A stretch of 64,000 bases of DNA from Rhizobium sp. CF080 (lineage in GTDB: Bacteria; Pseudomonadota; Alphaproteobacteria; Rhizobiales; Rhizobiaceae), in NCBI RefSeq assembly GCF_000282095.2, contig NZ_AKKC02000008.1, forward strand, positions 607,396 through 671,395, read 5' to 3'. Made by a program: the position numbers and the translations under genes. The notes under the pieces were generated by a model. It worked only from the letters and a program-made list of their open reading frames with translations, did no database searches and was not told where the DNA came from. The stretch's first letter is position 1, and each line of letters opens with the position of its first letter. Shown here in pieces: positions 42,968-52,137 of the stretch.

Positions 42968-44740
42968 CTACGTTACCGGCCAGACATAGAGCAGTGCCGG
43001 CACGCTGACGAGGATGATCAGGAAGGAAAGCGGCAGGCCGAGCCTCGGGTAGTCGGAGAACTTGTAGCCGCCGGGACCGAAGACCAGCGTATTGCACTGG
43101 TGGCCGACGGGGGTCAGGAAATCGCAGCCGGCGCCGATCGCCACCGCCATCAGGAAGGCTTCCGGCCGGAAACCGAGACTGGTGGCAAAACTTGCGGCGA
43201 TCGGCCCCATGACGAGGACCGTCGCGGCATTGTTCAAAAAGGGCGTCACCGCCATGGCCGTGACGAGGATCAGCCCGATCGCGCCCCAGGCCGGCAGGCT
43301 TGCAGCCGCATGACCGAGCCAGCCGGCGATCAGCTCGCTGCCGCCGGTGGTCCGGAGTGAATCGGAAACCGGGATCAGCGCGGCCAGCATCACCAGGATC
43401 GGGCCGTCGACCGATTTGTAGAAGTCGTTGAGTGGGATCGCCCGGAAGACGACCATGCCGAGGGCGGCCGTGAAGAAGGCAACCGGAACCGGAGCGATGC
43501 CGATGGCGGTCGCGGCCATGGCCAGCACCAGGATGACCAGCGGAATGAAAGCGCGCCGCTGTGTCCCGAGCAGGATTTCCCGCTGCGCCAGTGGCAGCAG
43601 GGAAAAGTCTTGCAACACCGCGGGCAGGTTCTTGCGGCTGCCCTGCAGCACCAGCACGTCGCCGGCCATCAGCGTCAGCTCGCTCAGCCGCTGCTTCAGC
43701 CGTTCGCCGCGCCGGCTGATCGCCAGAAGATTGATGCCGCGCGTATAGGAGAGCGCCAGTTCCTTGGCGGACAGGCCCTTGAGCGGCGATTCCTGGGTGA
43801 TGATCGCCTCGACCGAGATCACGTCCGCCTGTGCCTGGCCGTTTTCCCTCAGCGGCTTGCCGGACAGTTTCAGTTTGCCGCCGGAGACGATCCTGTCCAG
43901 TGCAACCGACGGGCCTTCGAGGAGAACGGCATCGCCTTCGCGCAAGACGAGATCCGGGAAGGGTGACATGCGGGCCGTTCCGCGCAGTACGGCGGTGGCC
44001 AGTACCTCGCCGTCGCCGAGCTTCAGGAGATCGCCGATCGATTTTCCGAGGAGCGTGGAATCGGACGTCACGGAGACTTCCGACGTGTAGTTCCTGATCT
44101 CCACCGCCTCTTCGATCGAGCTGTTCTCCCGGGTGCGGCTCGGCACCAGCCAATGGAAGAAGAGCAGGAAGGCGATGCCGACGACGGTCAGGATCGCCCC
44201 TATCGGCGTGAAGTCGAACATCGTGAAGGATGTGCCGGTCAGCTCTTCGCGCAGCCGCGAGACCACGATATTGGGCGAGGTGCCGATCTGTGTCATCAAC
44301 CCGCCGAGCAGGGCGGCGAAAGCCATGGGCATCAGGTATTTCGATGGCGAGGCGCCGGATTTCCGGGCGAACTGGAAAGCGACCGGCATCATGATTGCCA
44401 GCGCCCCGATGTTCTTGATGAAGGCGGAAAGCACCGCCACGACGATCATCAGCAGCGCCAACTGGGTGTTCAGCGTGTTGAGGTTCGGGAAGAACTTCTT
44501 GATGGCGATATCGACGATGCCCGACCGCGCCACGCCGGCGCTGACCACCAGCGCGCTGCCGACGATGATGACGATATCGTCCGAAAAGCCGGAGAACGCC
44601 TTGTCGACCGGTACGACGCCGAGTGCGACGGCCAGCACCAGCGCGCAGCAGGCGACCACGTCGTAGCGAAACCGGTCCCAGATGAAGACCACCATCATGA
44701 TGGCGATGACGGAAAACGCGAGGATCTGCTGAGTGGTCAT
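42968..44740 (-). CDS. SLC13-type permease with TrkA-C domains
   Basis: 590-residue membrane protein from ATG 44740: a first block of about five helices (TTQQILAFSVIAIMMVVFIW onward), a cytoplasmic insertion with two TrkA-C (RCK_C) domains (about 205-390; LLKLGDGEVLATAVLRGT, SYTRGINLLAISRRGERLKQ), then a second block of helices. This is the DASS/SLC13 layout of anion or dicarboxylate/sulfate permeases. The longer in-frame start at 44956 would add a Pro/Ala-rich stretch without family similarity. The ligand is unknown. Confidence 0.88.
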   Translation of the reverse strand: MTTQQILAFSVIAIMMVVFIWDRFRYDVVACCALVLAVALGVVPVDKAFSGFSDDIVIIVGSALVVSAGVARSGIVDIAIKKFFPNLNTLNTQLALLMIVVAVLSAFIKNIGALAIMMPVAFQFARKSGASPSKYLMPMAFAALLGGLMTQIGTSPNIVVSRLREELTGTSFTMFDFTPIGAILTVVGIAFLLFFHWLVPSRTRENSSIEEAVEIRNYTSEVSVTSDSTLLGKSIGDLLKLGDGEVLATAVLRGTARMSPFPDLVLREGDAVLLEGPSVALDRIVSGGKLKLSGKPLRENGQAQADVISVEAIITQESPLKGLSAKELALSYTRGINLLAISRRGERLKQRLSELTLMAGDVLVLQGSRKNLPAVLQDFSLLPLAQREILLGTQRRAFIPLVILVLAMAATAIGIAPVPVAFFTAALGMVVFRAIPLNDFYKSVDGPILVMLAALIPVSDSLRTTGGSELIAGWLGHAAASLPAWGAIGLILVTAMAVTPFLNNAATVLVMGPIAASFATSLGFRPEAFLMAVAIGAGCDFLTPVGHQCNTLVFGPGGYKFSDYPRLGLPLSFLIILVSVPALLYVWPVT

Positions 44741-44949
44741 GCCGCCCTTGATGTCGAGAGGACCGGCGGAAGGATCACCGCCGGCAGGAGGATAACGTGG
44801 CGCTGCCGCGCCGCCCGTCAATGCGGGGATGGGTCCAAAGTTCCGGCGCGCCGAGGGCCAGGGCGCGCGCCTGTCCACTGGACAACGGGAACCGCTTCGA
44901 TAGGGTGTCGCGGCAAAGAGACCAATTTGTTTTGAATGGAGATTTGTCG

Positions 44950-45495
44950 ATGACAACTGTTTTGAACGTGCCGGTGAAGCTGGCCGACGGCCGCGAGACC
45001 ACGCTTTCCGAATACAAGGGCAAGGTGATGCTGGTCGTCAACGTCGCGTCGAAATGCGGCCTGACCAAGCAGTATGAAGGCCTCGAAAAGCTTTACGAGG
45101 ACAAGCACGAGAGCGGTTTCGTGATCACCGCCTTCCCGGCCAACAATTTCAAGGGCCAGGAGCCGGGCACGGACGCCGAGATCGTCGAATTCTGCCAGCT
45201 CACCTATGACGTGAAATTCCCGATCTTCTCGAAGATCTCCGTCAAGGGCGAGGACAAGCACCCGCTCTATCAGACGCTTACCACCTCCGGCGTGCCGACC
45301 ACCGGCGACGGCCCGATGAAGGAAAAGCTGCGCGGTTACGGCATGTCCGTCGAGGATGACAGCGAGATCCTCTGGAATTTCGAAAAATTCCTGATCGGCC
45401 GCGATGGTGAGATCAAGGCTCGTTTCGCGCCTGATGTCGACGGGCAGGACAGCCGGCTGGTCGAGGCGGTCGAGCGGGAACTGGCGAAGAACTGA
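44950..45495 (+). CDS. Glutathione peroxidase family (thiol peroxidase)
   Basis: 181-residue peroxidase with peroxidatic Cys36 in NVASKCGLTKQY, Gln70 in FKGQEPG and Trp in ILWNFEKFLIG, the catalytic triad of the family. In the second motif the common Cys is replaced by Ala (FPANNF instead of FPCNQF), while Cys82 (EFCQLTYDVKFP) is kept and could resolve the sulfenic acid. It therefore probably uses thioredoxin or glutathione to reduce hydroperoxides in the cytoplasm. The ATG 44950 is chosen over an upstream in-frame ATG because the fold begins here. Divergent from the SLC13-type gene. Confidence 0.92.
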   Translation: MTTVLNVPVKLADGRETTLSEYKGKVMLVVNVASKCGLTKQYEGLEKLYEDKHESGFVITAFPANNFKGQEPGTDAEIVEFCQLTYDVKFPIFSKISVKGEDKHPLYQTLTTSGVPTTGDGPMKEKLRGYGMSVEDDSEILWNFEKFLIGRDGEIKARFAPDVDGQDSRLVEAVERELAKN

Positions 45496-45533
45496 GGCCT
45501 GCGAACGTGTGGACCGGGAAAGGGGATCAATCC

Positions 45534-46022
45534 GTGAAGACGGCTGATGGTTTCTCGATCTCCGACCTGCGTGCGCGGCCCGGCTTTGTCGGGGACGTGG
45601 CCGACCGCGTCTGGAATGCCTGGTGGCGGAGCAAGGGTGTTCCGCTGGAATACATAACCGGTCGAGTGCAGGAAAACCTGGTCTCGACCGGGATACCCTT
45701 GGCCATCGTGGCGCATCACGGAGATCGGTTTCTGGGAACTGCGTCGCTGATCACGAGCGACATGGACGAACGTCCCCAATACAGCCCGTGGGTTGCTGCG
45801 GTTTGGGTGGAACCGGAATGTCGCGGCGAAGGTGTGGGATCAGCTCTGGTCGCCGCCGCAGCCCAGGCGGCAATCGGACAAGGTATCGAAATCGTCTATC
45901 TATGCGCCTCGCCTGCCAATTCGCCGTTCTACGAGAGGATGGGCTGGCGGCGCGTGGAAACGGGTGTCGGTAATCTCAATATCTTCTCTCTTCCCAGCAC
46001 GAACGGATCCGCAGGGAGATAA
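45534..46022 (+). CDS. GNAT family N-acetyltransferase
   Basis: About 162 residues from GTG 45534 (AGGGG upstream; GTG 45507 is an alternative). The acetyl-CoA loop VEPECRGEGVGSALVAAAAQ and the C-terminal YLCASPANSPFYERMGWRRV are clear GNAT motifs. Substrate unknown. It lies 38 bp after the peroxidase gene and 2 bp before the VOC gene, so the three may be one transcript. Confidence 0.87.
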   Translation: MKTADGFSISDLRARPGFVGDVADRVWNAWWRSKGVPLEYITGRVQENLVSTGIPLAIVAHHGDRFLGTASLITSDMDERPQYSPWVAAVWVEPECRGEGVGSALVAAAAQAAIGQGIEIVYLCASPANSPFYERMGWRRVETGVGNLNIFSLPSTNGSAGR

Positions 46023-46024
46023 TC

Positions 46025-46387
46025 ATGCCGCTCAACCGTGTGACGATCTATGCGAAGGATGTCGAAGCGATGGTGCGTTTTTACGAGACGCATTTCGAGT
46101 TCGAAGCCTTGCGATTGCCCGGTGATCGCATCGTCGAACTGGTCAGCAAGGATGGCGGCGCCAACCTGATGTTTCACCCGGCCGCCAAATCGCAGAAGAT
46201 CGGCCAGGTGATCGTCAAACTGGTGTTCGACGTGGAGGATGTCGAAGCGTTCTGCCGCCGCGCCGCGGAACGAGGGCTGCAATTCGGCCCGATCCACAAG
46301 GCCGATGGCTACGAGTTCGCGAATGCCAAAGACCCGGGCCAGAACTCGATCGCGGTCTCCAGCCGAGCCTTCCGCAGAACGAAGTAA
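46025..46387 (+). CDS. VOC (glyoxalase/bleomycin-resistance) superfamily protein
   Basis: 120-residue single-module VOC protein beginning MPLNRVTIYAKDVEAMVRFY, with the repeating beta-alpha-beta pattern and metal-type ligands around VFDVEDVEAFCRRAAERGLQ and the end DPGQNSIAVSSRAF. Such proteins are lyases, dioxygenases or binding/resistance proteins; the role is not assigned. It starts 2 bp after the GNAT gene. Confidence 0.85.
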   Translation: MPLNRVTIYAKDVEAMVRFYETHFEFEALRLPGDRIVELVSKDGGANLMFHPAAKSQKIGQVIVKLVFDVEDVEAFCRRAAERGLQFGPIHKADGYEFANAKDPGQNSIAVSSRAFRRTK

Positions 46388-46399
46388 GCTCTCCTCAAC

Positions 46400-47167
46400 T
46401 CAATGCAGCGTCGTTCCGCCGCCCGTCTTCTTCTTGCGGGCGTTCTTGGCGAACATGTTGAGCGCTTCCACCGCCGCCGAGAAGGCCATGGCGGCGTAGA
46501 TGTAGCCCTTGGGCACATGCACGCCAAAACCTTCGACGATCAGGGTGCCGCCGATCATCAGCAGGAAGGCGAGGGCCAACATGACGATGGTCGGGTTCTT
46601 CTCGATGAAATTGGCAAGCGGCGTGGCGGCGATCAGCATCACGGTGACGGCGGCGACGACGGCGACCACCATGATCGGCAGATGCGGGGTCATGCCGACG
46701 GCGGTGATGATGCTGTCGATCGAGAAGACGAGGTCGAGCAGCAGGATCTGGCCGATTGCCGAGGCGAAGCTCATCTTGATCACGTCCTTGCCGGCACCGA
46801 CCAGATCTTCCTTGTGATCGTCGACGTCGACGGAGTGGTGGATTTCCTTGGTCGCCTTCCAGACGAGGAAGAGACCGCCGGCGATCAGGATCAGGTCCTT
46901 CCAGGAGAAGCCGTGGCCGAAGGCTTCGAAGATCGGGTTGGTGAGCTGGACGATCCAGGCGACGGTGCCGAGCAGGGCGAGCCGCATGACGAGCGCCAGA
47001 CCGATGCCGATCTTGCGGGCGCGTTCGCGGCTTTCCGGCGGCAGCTTGTTGGTGAGGATCGAGATGAAGATCAGGTTGTCGATGCCGAGCACGACTTCCA
47101 TGACGACGAGAGTGACGAGCGCCACCCAGGCGGCCGGATCCTGAACCAGCGTGACGATATCCTGCAT
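46400..47167 (-). CDS. TerC family integral membrane protein
   Basis: 255-residue membrane protein with about seven helices. The TerC signature acidic motifs are present: VMEVVLGIDNLIFISILTNK and LVFSIDSIITAVGM, with Asp and Asn residues inside membrane segments. It ends with a Lys-rich tail (FAKNARKKKTGGG). Family members are linked to metal (for example manganese) export and tellurite resistance. The ATG at 47167 has AAGGGA at good spacing; ATG 47173 is a possible alternative two codons earlier. It ends tail-to-tail with the VOC gene. Confidence 0.9.
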   Translation of the reverse strand: MQDIVTLVQDPAAWVALVTLVVMEVVLGIDNLIFISILTNKLPPESRERARKIGIGLALVMRLALLGTVAWIVQLTNPIFEAFGHGFSWKDLILIAGGLFLVWKATKEIHHSVDVDDHKEDLVGAGKDVIKMSFASAIGQILLLDLVFSIDSIITAVGMTPHLPIMVVAVVAAVTVMLIAATPLANFIEKNPTIVMLALAFLLMIGGTLIVEGFGVHVPKGYIYAAMAFSAAVEALNMFAKNARKKKTGGGTTLH

Positions 47168-47265
47168 CAACATTCCCTTCTTTCAATCGCAAGGCGTAAT
47201 TGCCGCCCCGATTTAAGGACTGGAGATGCAAAGACAAGAGGAGGTTGCGTTACAACCTCCTGAAA

Positions 47266-47967
47266 TCAGGCATGTTCTTTGGTTTTTGTGGTCACGGAAA
47301 CGTTATGGACGCCGTAGGCCGCCATGAACACCCGCATCGCACCCGTCACGACGCGGTCGATCTCGCTGAACGGCGGGACGTCGTCGAGGTCGCCGAAAAG
47401 ACGGAGCTTAAAGAAGGTGCCGCTCGCCATGTCGATGAACTGACGGGCTGCAAGATCCGTATCCTCTACCTTGAGATTGCCGAGTTCGACGTGACGCTTG
47501 ATGAAATCGTCAAGCACGGTGCGGACGTTTTGGGACGGCGAGTTGAAGAAATGCCGACAGAGGCTTGGCATCCGATCCACGACCCCGATCACGGTGCGCA
47601 TCGCCTCGATCACCTGCGATGCTGTGATATGCGTCGCAAAACCCATGCCGAAGCGGTAGAGGCCGTCCTCGACTTCCTCACTGCCGGCGAGGATGTCGCG
47701 CATGCGCAGCGTGATCCGTTCGCGCTCACGTGCGACGATCGCGCCGAAGAGGTCTTCCTTATCCTGGAAGTAGACGTAGATCGTCCCTTTCGAGACGCCT
47801 GCTTCGCGGGTGATGTCGTTCATGCTCGCGGCGTCGAAGCCGAGCTTCATAAAGACGCGTTTGGCGCCGTCGATAATCTGTTCCCGTTTCGCCGGGTCCT
47901 CACCCGCTGCGAAACGTCCGGCGGGAACCGGATCGGATCTTTCCAGTTTCCTTGTCTGCCTGGCCAT
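47266..47967 (-). CDS. TetR family transcriptional repressor of the efflux operon
   Basis: 233-residue repressor: N-terminal HTH (REQIIDGAKRVFMKLGFDAA, ITREAGVSKGTIYVYFQDKE) and a C-terminal ligand domain with a TetR_C pattern (FFNSPSQNVRTVLDDFIKRH). It is divergent from an emrAB-like operon; two matching palindromes lie in the 134-bp gap. It therefore probably represses both itself and the pump and is released by the pump's substrate. Confidence 0.92.
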   Translation of the reverse strand: MARQTRKLERSDPVPAGRFAAGEDPAKREQIIDGAKRVFMKLGFDAASMNDITREAGVSKGTIYVYFQDKEDLFGAIVARERERITLRMRDILAGSEEVEDGLYRFGMGFATHITASQVIEAMRTVIGVVDRMPSLCRHFFNSPSQNVRTVLDDFIKRHVELGNLKVEDTDLAARQFIDMASGTFFKLRLFGDLDDVPPFSEIDRVVTGAMRVFMAAYGVHNVSVTTKTKEHA

Positions 47968-47990
47968 TTCGATGCCCTTTTTTAACCTTT

Positions 47991-48008
47991 TCGAACCGAG
48001 CGGTTCGA
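47991..48008. promoter_or_regulatory. TetR operator 1
   Basis: TCGAACCG-AG-CGGTTCGA is an inverted repeat with 8-bp arms, 24 bp upstream of the tetR start. It shares the core GAACCG(N2)CGGTTC with operator 2. Confidence 0.8.
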
Positions 48009-48052
48009 TTGCTCTTGATATGTGTCATCGAAGGGTCTATGTCAAGCTCACT

Positions 48053-48066
48053 GAACCGATCGGTTC
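48053..48066. promoter_or_regulatory. TetR operator 2
   Basis: GAACCGATCGGTTC is a perfect 14-bp palindrome 36 bp before the emrA-like start. Its centre is 60 bp from that of operator 1. Confidence 0.8.
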
Positions 48067-48101
48067 GATGAAATAAGACGCTCCCAAGACGGTAGATAAA
48101 G

Positions 48102-49316
48102 ATGACGGCCTCCCAGAATACCGGCGCCCTGCGCGCTGTGACGATCGAAAACGCTGACCTTTCGCAGGCCGAAGCCCGCAGGAACTCGCCGGCTGCGGAA
48201 CAGCCTGCGGCTGCCGAAGCGATTGCGGCTCCGGCCGCCGCCAAGGCGCCTGAAAAGAAGAAGCGCCGCGGTCTCCTGTTGCCTGTCATCGCGCTTGCCC
48301 TCCTTGGTGGCGCCGGCTGGTATGGCTACAACTGGTGGATCGACGGTCGGTTCCTGGTTTCGACCGATGATGCCTATGTCGAAGGCGATATCGCGGTCAT
48401 CTCGCCGAAGGTTTCCGGTTACGTCGCCAAGGTCAACGTCGTCGAGAACCAGTCCGTCAGGGCAGGCGATCCGCTCGTGACGCTGGATGACGGCGATTAT
48501 CAGCTGGCGCTGCGCAAGGCGCAGGCTGCCATCGAATCCGCCAATCTCGCAGTCTCCCGCATCGATGCGCAGATCATCGGCGGCGAAGCTTCGGTCAAGC
48601 AGGCTCAGGCCCAGCAGGGCGCTCTCGAGGCGGCCGTTCGCGGCGCCGAGATCAACCAGAAGCGGGCCAGCAGCCTGCAGCAAAGCGCGGTCGGCACGGC
48701 AGCCTCTCTCGACACCGCGCAGATCACGCTCGAACAGGCCCGCGCCAATCTCGTGGCCGGCCAGGCGGCGGTCGCCTCTGCCCAGGCCAATATCGGCCTC
48801 CTGCATGCGCAGCGTGACGAAGCGGTCAATACGATCCGCACCCAGGAACTTGCTCGCGACCAGGCTCAGCGCGACGTGAACTTCACGATCCTGAAGGCGC
48901 CCTATGACGGCGTCATCGGCAACCTCGCCGTCCAGACGGGCGACCTCGTGTCGACTGGCAAGCGGCTCGCTTCGCTGGTGCCGCTCACCGAGCTCTATAT
49001 CGAGGCGAATTTCAAGGAAACTCAGCTGGGGCACCTGCAGCCGGGCTCCAAGGTCCGCGTGCATGTGGATGCCTATGATGATCACAACATCACCGGCACG
49101 GTGGTGTCGATCGCGCCGGCTTCCGGTGCCGTCTTTTCGATGCTGCCGCCGGAAAATGCCACGGGCAATTTCACCAAGGTCGTGCAGCGCGTTCCGGTGC
49201 GCATCTCGATCCCGAAGGAAGACCTGGAACGCCAGCATCTTCGTGCAGGCCTGAGTGTCGTGGTCGATGTCGATACCCGCACTGCGCCCGGCACCAGCGC
49301 TGTCGCTGCCAAGTAA
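48102..49316 (+). CDS. HlyD/EmrA-type membrane fusion protein
   Basis: 404-residue periplasmic adaptor with a cytoplasmic Ala-rich start, one membrane helix (RRGLLLPVIALALLGGAGWY), a lipoyl-like motif (AVISPKVSGYVAKVNVVENQ), a long coiled-coil hairpin rich in Ala/Gln (about 130-240) and the second lipoyl half LKAPYDGVIGNLAVQTGDLV. It links the EmrB-like transporter, 21 bp downstream, to an outer-membrane channel. Divergent from tetR and controlled by the two palindromes upstream. Confidence 0.92.
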   Translation: MTASQNTGALRAVTIENADLSQAEARRNSPAAEQPAAAEAIAAPAAAKAPEKKKRRGLLLPVIALALLGGAGWYGYNWWIDGRFLVSTDDAYVEGDIAVISPKVSGYVAKVNVVENQSVRAGDPLVTLDDGDYQLALRKAQAAIESANLAVSRIDAQIIGGEASVKQAQAQQGALEAAVRGAEINQKRASSLQQSAVGTAASLDTAQITLEQARANLVAGQAAVASAQANIGLLHAQRDEAVNTIRTQELARDQAQRDVNFTILKAPYDGVIGNLAVQTGDLVSTGKRLASLVPLTELYIEANFKETQLGHLQPGSKVRVHVDAYDDHNITGTVVSIAPASGAVFSMLPPENATGNFTKVVQRVPVRISIPKEDLERQHLRAGLSVVVDVDTRTAPGTSAVAAK

Positions 49317-49337
49317 AGAGAACCAAGGAGAGCGGCC

Positions 49338-50930
49338 ATGGCAGGAGCAACGGCCACGGCGGACGCGCGCCCTCTGGCGATGCCCGCCGACCAGCCAATG
49401 GACAGACGCAAGCTCATCGCCTTCTTCGCGATGGTCTTCGGCATGTTCATGTCGATCCTGGACATCCAGATCGTCTCGGCCTCGCTTGCGGAAATCCAGG
49501 CCGGCCTTTCCGCCGGCTCGGACGAGATCGCCTGGGTGCAGACCTCCTACCTGATCGCCGAAGTGATCATGATCCCGCTGTCGGGAACGCTGGCGCGCAT
49601 CATGTCGACGCGCATCCTGTTCTCGATGTGCGCGGCGGGCTTTACGCTGGCCAGCATCCTGTGCGCGACCGCGACGAATATCGACCAGATGATCATCTAC
49701 CGAGCCATCCAGGGCTTCATCGGTGGCGGCATGATCCCCTCTGTCTTCGCGGCGGCCTTCACCATTTTCCCGCCATCGAAGCGCAGCATCGTCTCGCCGA
49801 TCATCGGCCTCGTCGCCACACTTGCGCCGACCATCGGCCCGACTGTCGGCGGCTATCTTTCCAATTCCTTCTCCTGGCACTGGCTGTTCCTGGTCAACGT
49901 CATCCCGGGCATCATCGTGACCGCCGTCACCTTCACGATGATCGATTTCGACAAGCCGCAGCTGCAGCTGATGAAGAAGTTCGACTGGTGGGGCCTCGCC
50001 TCCATGGCGGTCTTCCTCGGCGCGCTGGAATACGTACTGGAAGAGGGCAACAACAAGGACTGGTTCAGCGACGACAAGATCGTCATCGGCTCGGTCCTGG
50101 TCGCCGTCGGGGCGGTGGTTTTCTTCTGGCGTGCCTTCAAGGTCGAGTTCCCGATCGTTGATCTCAGGGCCTTCACAAATGCCAACTTCGCCTTCGGCTC
50201 GCTGTTCTCCTTCATCATGGGGGTCGGGCTCTACGGGCTCACCTATCTCTATCCGCTCTATCTCGGCCGTATCCGCCACTACGACTCGCTGATGATCGGC
50301 GAGACCATGTTCGTCTCGGGCATCGCCATGTTCGTTTCCGCGCCGATTGTCGGGCGGCTGTCGAACATCGTCGACCTGCGCATTCTGATGGCGATCGGCT
50401 TCGGCTCGTTTGCGATCGGCACCTACCTGATGACGGGCCTCACTGCCGACTGGGATTTCTACGAGCTGCTGCTGCCGCAGGTCCTGCGCGGGTTCGGGAT
50501 GATGATGTGCATGGTGCCGATCAGCAATATCGCGCTCGGGACGCTTTCGCCGCAACGTATCCAGGGCGCGTCGGGCCTTTTCAACCTGACCCGCAACCTT
50601 GGCGGCGCGGTCGGCCTCGCCGTCATCAACACAGCGTTGACCCAGCGTTCCGACGAGCACTACGCCCGGCTTTCCGAACACGTCAACTACAGCAATCCGG
50701 CTGCGATGAACTGGCTCGACAGCGTCGGCGCCAACTACAATTCCTTCGGCCTCGACGGCAGCGCCGTCGCGCTTCAGAAGATCTCGGGCATCATCACACA
50801 GCAGGCGACGCTGCTTTCCTTCATGGATGTCTTCTACATCCTGACCGGACTGTTCGGCAGCCTGATTTTCTTCGTCTTCCTGATCGCCAAGCCGGCCCGC
50901 CCCGCGGGCGCCGGTGGCGGCGGGCATTGA
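49338..50930 (+). CDS. EmrB/QacA-type MFS multidrug transporter (DHA2, 14 TM)
   Basis: 530-residue drug:proton antiporter with about 14 membrane helices. It has the DHA2 pattern: MSILDIQIVSASLAEIQAGL in helix 1, WVQTSYLIAEVIMIPLSGTL, and the antiporter motif C-like stretch GLVATLAPTIGPTVGGYLSN in helix 5. It is the pump partner of the upstream adaptor and probably exports hydrophobic or plant-derived toxic compounds. The substrate is unknown. Confidence 0.93.
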   Translation: MAGATATADARPLAMPADQPMDRRKLIAFFAMVFGMFMSILDIQIVSASLAEIQAGLSAGSDEIAWVQTSYLIAEVIMIPLSGTLARIMSTRILFSMCAAGFTLASILCATATNIDQMIIYRAIQGFIGGGMIPSVFAAAFTIFPPSKRSIVSPIIGLVATLAPTIGPTVGGYLSNSFSWHWLFLVNVIPGIIVTAVTFTMIDFDKPQLQLMKKFDWWGLASMAVFLGALEYVLEEGNNKDWFSDDKIVIGSVLVAVGAVVFFWRAFKVEFPIVDLRAFTNANFAFGSLFSFIMGVGLYGLTYLYPLYLGRIRHYDSLMIGETMFVSGIAMFVSAPIVGRLSNIVDLRILMAIGFGSFAIGTYLMTGLTADWDFYELLLPQVLRGFGMMMCMVPISNIALGTLSPQRIQGASGLFNLTRNLGGAVGLAVINTALTQRSDEHYARLSEHVNYSNPAAMNWLDSVGANYNSFGLDGSAVALQKISGIITQQATLLSFMDVFYILTGLFGSLIFFVFLIAKPARPAGAGGGGH

Positions 50931-51010
50931 TTCCAGCATTCCACCGCCGGGAAAGGGGCCGCCACGCAGGTGACGGCCTTTTTCTTTTGGGGGATCGGCG
51001 TTGCTGAAAC

Positions 51011-51047
51011 ACGTACCTCAAATTTTGATTTACGTACCTCAGATTTT
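51011..51047. promoter_or_regulatory. Tandem candidate XylR-type operator before lacI-xylBA
   Basis: ACGTACCTCA-A-ATTTT (51011-51026) and TACGTACCTCAGATTTT (51031-51047) form a direct repeat with 20-bp phasing, 28 bp before the lacI start. The 15-mer TTTACGTACCTCAGA (51029-51043) recurs exactly at 55316-55330 upstream of the sugar transporter. Neither site is a perfect palindrome. Confidence 0.65.
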
Positions 51048-51074
51048 CCGCTAACACGGTCGGCGGAGGAGTTC

Positions 51075-52115
51075 ATGAAGCCCACTGTCCACGACATCGC
51101 GAAGATTGCGGGCGTCAGCCTTGCGACAGTCGACCGGGTTCTCAACGGCCGGCCGGGCGTGCGCTCCGTCACCCGCGGCAGGGTGGAGCAGGCGATCACG
51201 TCGCTCGGGTATGTGCGCGATCTCGCCGCCGCCAATCTCGCCAAGAGCCGCACCTATTCCTTCGTCTTCATCCTGCCGGCCAACGACAACTCGTTCATGA
51301 TCGGCCTGCATGAGGAAGTGCGCGGCGCGGTCGCCCGTTCCAGTTCCGAGCGTACCGATATCCGCATCGTCGACGTGCCGCCCTTCGATGCCGGCGCGCT
51401 GGTCGTGGCGCTTGAAACCGTGCTTGCCGAAAAGCCGGCCGGCGTCGCCTTCGTCGCCATCGACGCGCCGGAGATTCGTGCCGCCGCCGAGCGCCTGCGG
51501 CAGGCCGGCATCCCGATGGTGACTTTGGTCTCCGACCTGCCGGATTCCTCCCGCGACCACTATGCAGGCATCGATAATATCGCAGCCGGCCGCACGGCTG
51601 GCAGCCTGATGGGCCGTTTCCTCAGCGGCCCTTTCCTTGCCGAACGCGGCGCGACCGTCGCGGTGCTGGCCGGTTCCATGCTGGTGCGCGACCATCGCGA
51701 GCGGCTGGAAGGTTTTTCGACGGTCATCGACCAAGCCTATCCGAACGTTCACATCCTGCCCGTCCTCGAAGGCCGCGACGATCCGGCGCTCACTGAGACG
51801 ATGATCGCGGATGCGCTGCGCCGCAATGCCGACATTGCCGGCATCTACAGTCTCGGCGCCGGCAATCGGGGCCTCATCCGCGCGCTGCACAAGGTGCGAG
51901 TGGCCCGCCGGCCGCTCGTCATCGCCCACGAACTGACCGCCTCGACCCGTGCGGCACTTGCCGACGGTGTCATCGACGCGGTGCTGAACCAGGATGCGGG
52001 CCACGAAGTCCGCAGCGCCATCCGCGTGCTGAAGGCCAAGGCCGACGGACTGCCGGTGCTTGCTGCGCAGGAACGCATCCGCATCGACATTTTTCTGAAA
52101 GACAATCTGCCCTGA
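51075..52115 (+). CDS. LacI family regulator of the xylose locus
   Basis: 346-residue LacI-type regulator from ATG 51075 (GGAGGA upstream): HTH and hinge (TVHDIAKIAGVSLATVDRVL, NLAKSRTYSFVF) and a periplasmic-binding-protein-like sensor domain. It is 22 bp upstream of xylB in the same direction, so it likely controls xylBA and, through a shared motif, the CUT2 transporter, with a pentose or its derivative as inducer. In Rhizobium-type species the comparable xylR is in this position. Inducer identity is inferred from neighbours only. Confidence 0.9.
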   Translation: MKPTVHDIAKIAGVSLATVDRVLNGRPGVRSVTRGRVEQAITSLGYVRDLAAANLAKSRTYSFVFILPANDNSFMIGLHEEVRGAVARSSSERTDIRIVDVPPFDAGALVVALETVLAEKPAGVAFVAIDAPEIRAAAERLRQAGIPMVTLVSDLPDSSRDHYAGIDNIAAGRTAGSLMGRFLSGPFLAERGATVAVLAGSMLVRDHRERLEGFSTVIDQAYPNVHILPVLEGRDDPALTETMIADALRRNADIAGIYSLGAGNRGLIRALHKVRVARRPLVIAHELTASTRAALADGVIDAVLNQDAGHEVRSAIRVLKAKADGLPVLAAQERIRIDIFLKDNLP

Positions 52116-52137
52116 AGGCGGAATAGGGAGTAGCACC

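Noticed and set aside
44888..44912. GGAAC with 16-nt spacer before the glutathione peroxidase gene as an EcfG promoter
   Set aside because: The -10 half is CGCG, without the TT common to all the other sites, so it does not meet the consensus.
44741..44956. In-frame N-terminal extension of the SLC13-type permease
   Set aside because: Pro/Ala/Arg-rich segment with no membrane or family pattern; it would overlap the start of the divergent peroxidase gene.
48048..50939. A 963-codon ORF on the minus strand opposite the emrAB-like genes
   Set aside because: Charged, low-complexity antisense translation without any family motif; both efflux genes on the other strand are unambiguous.
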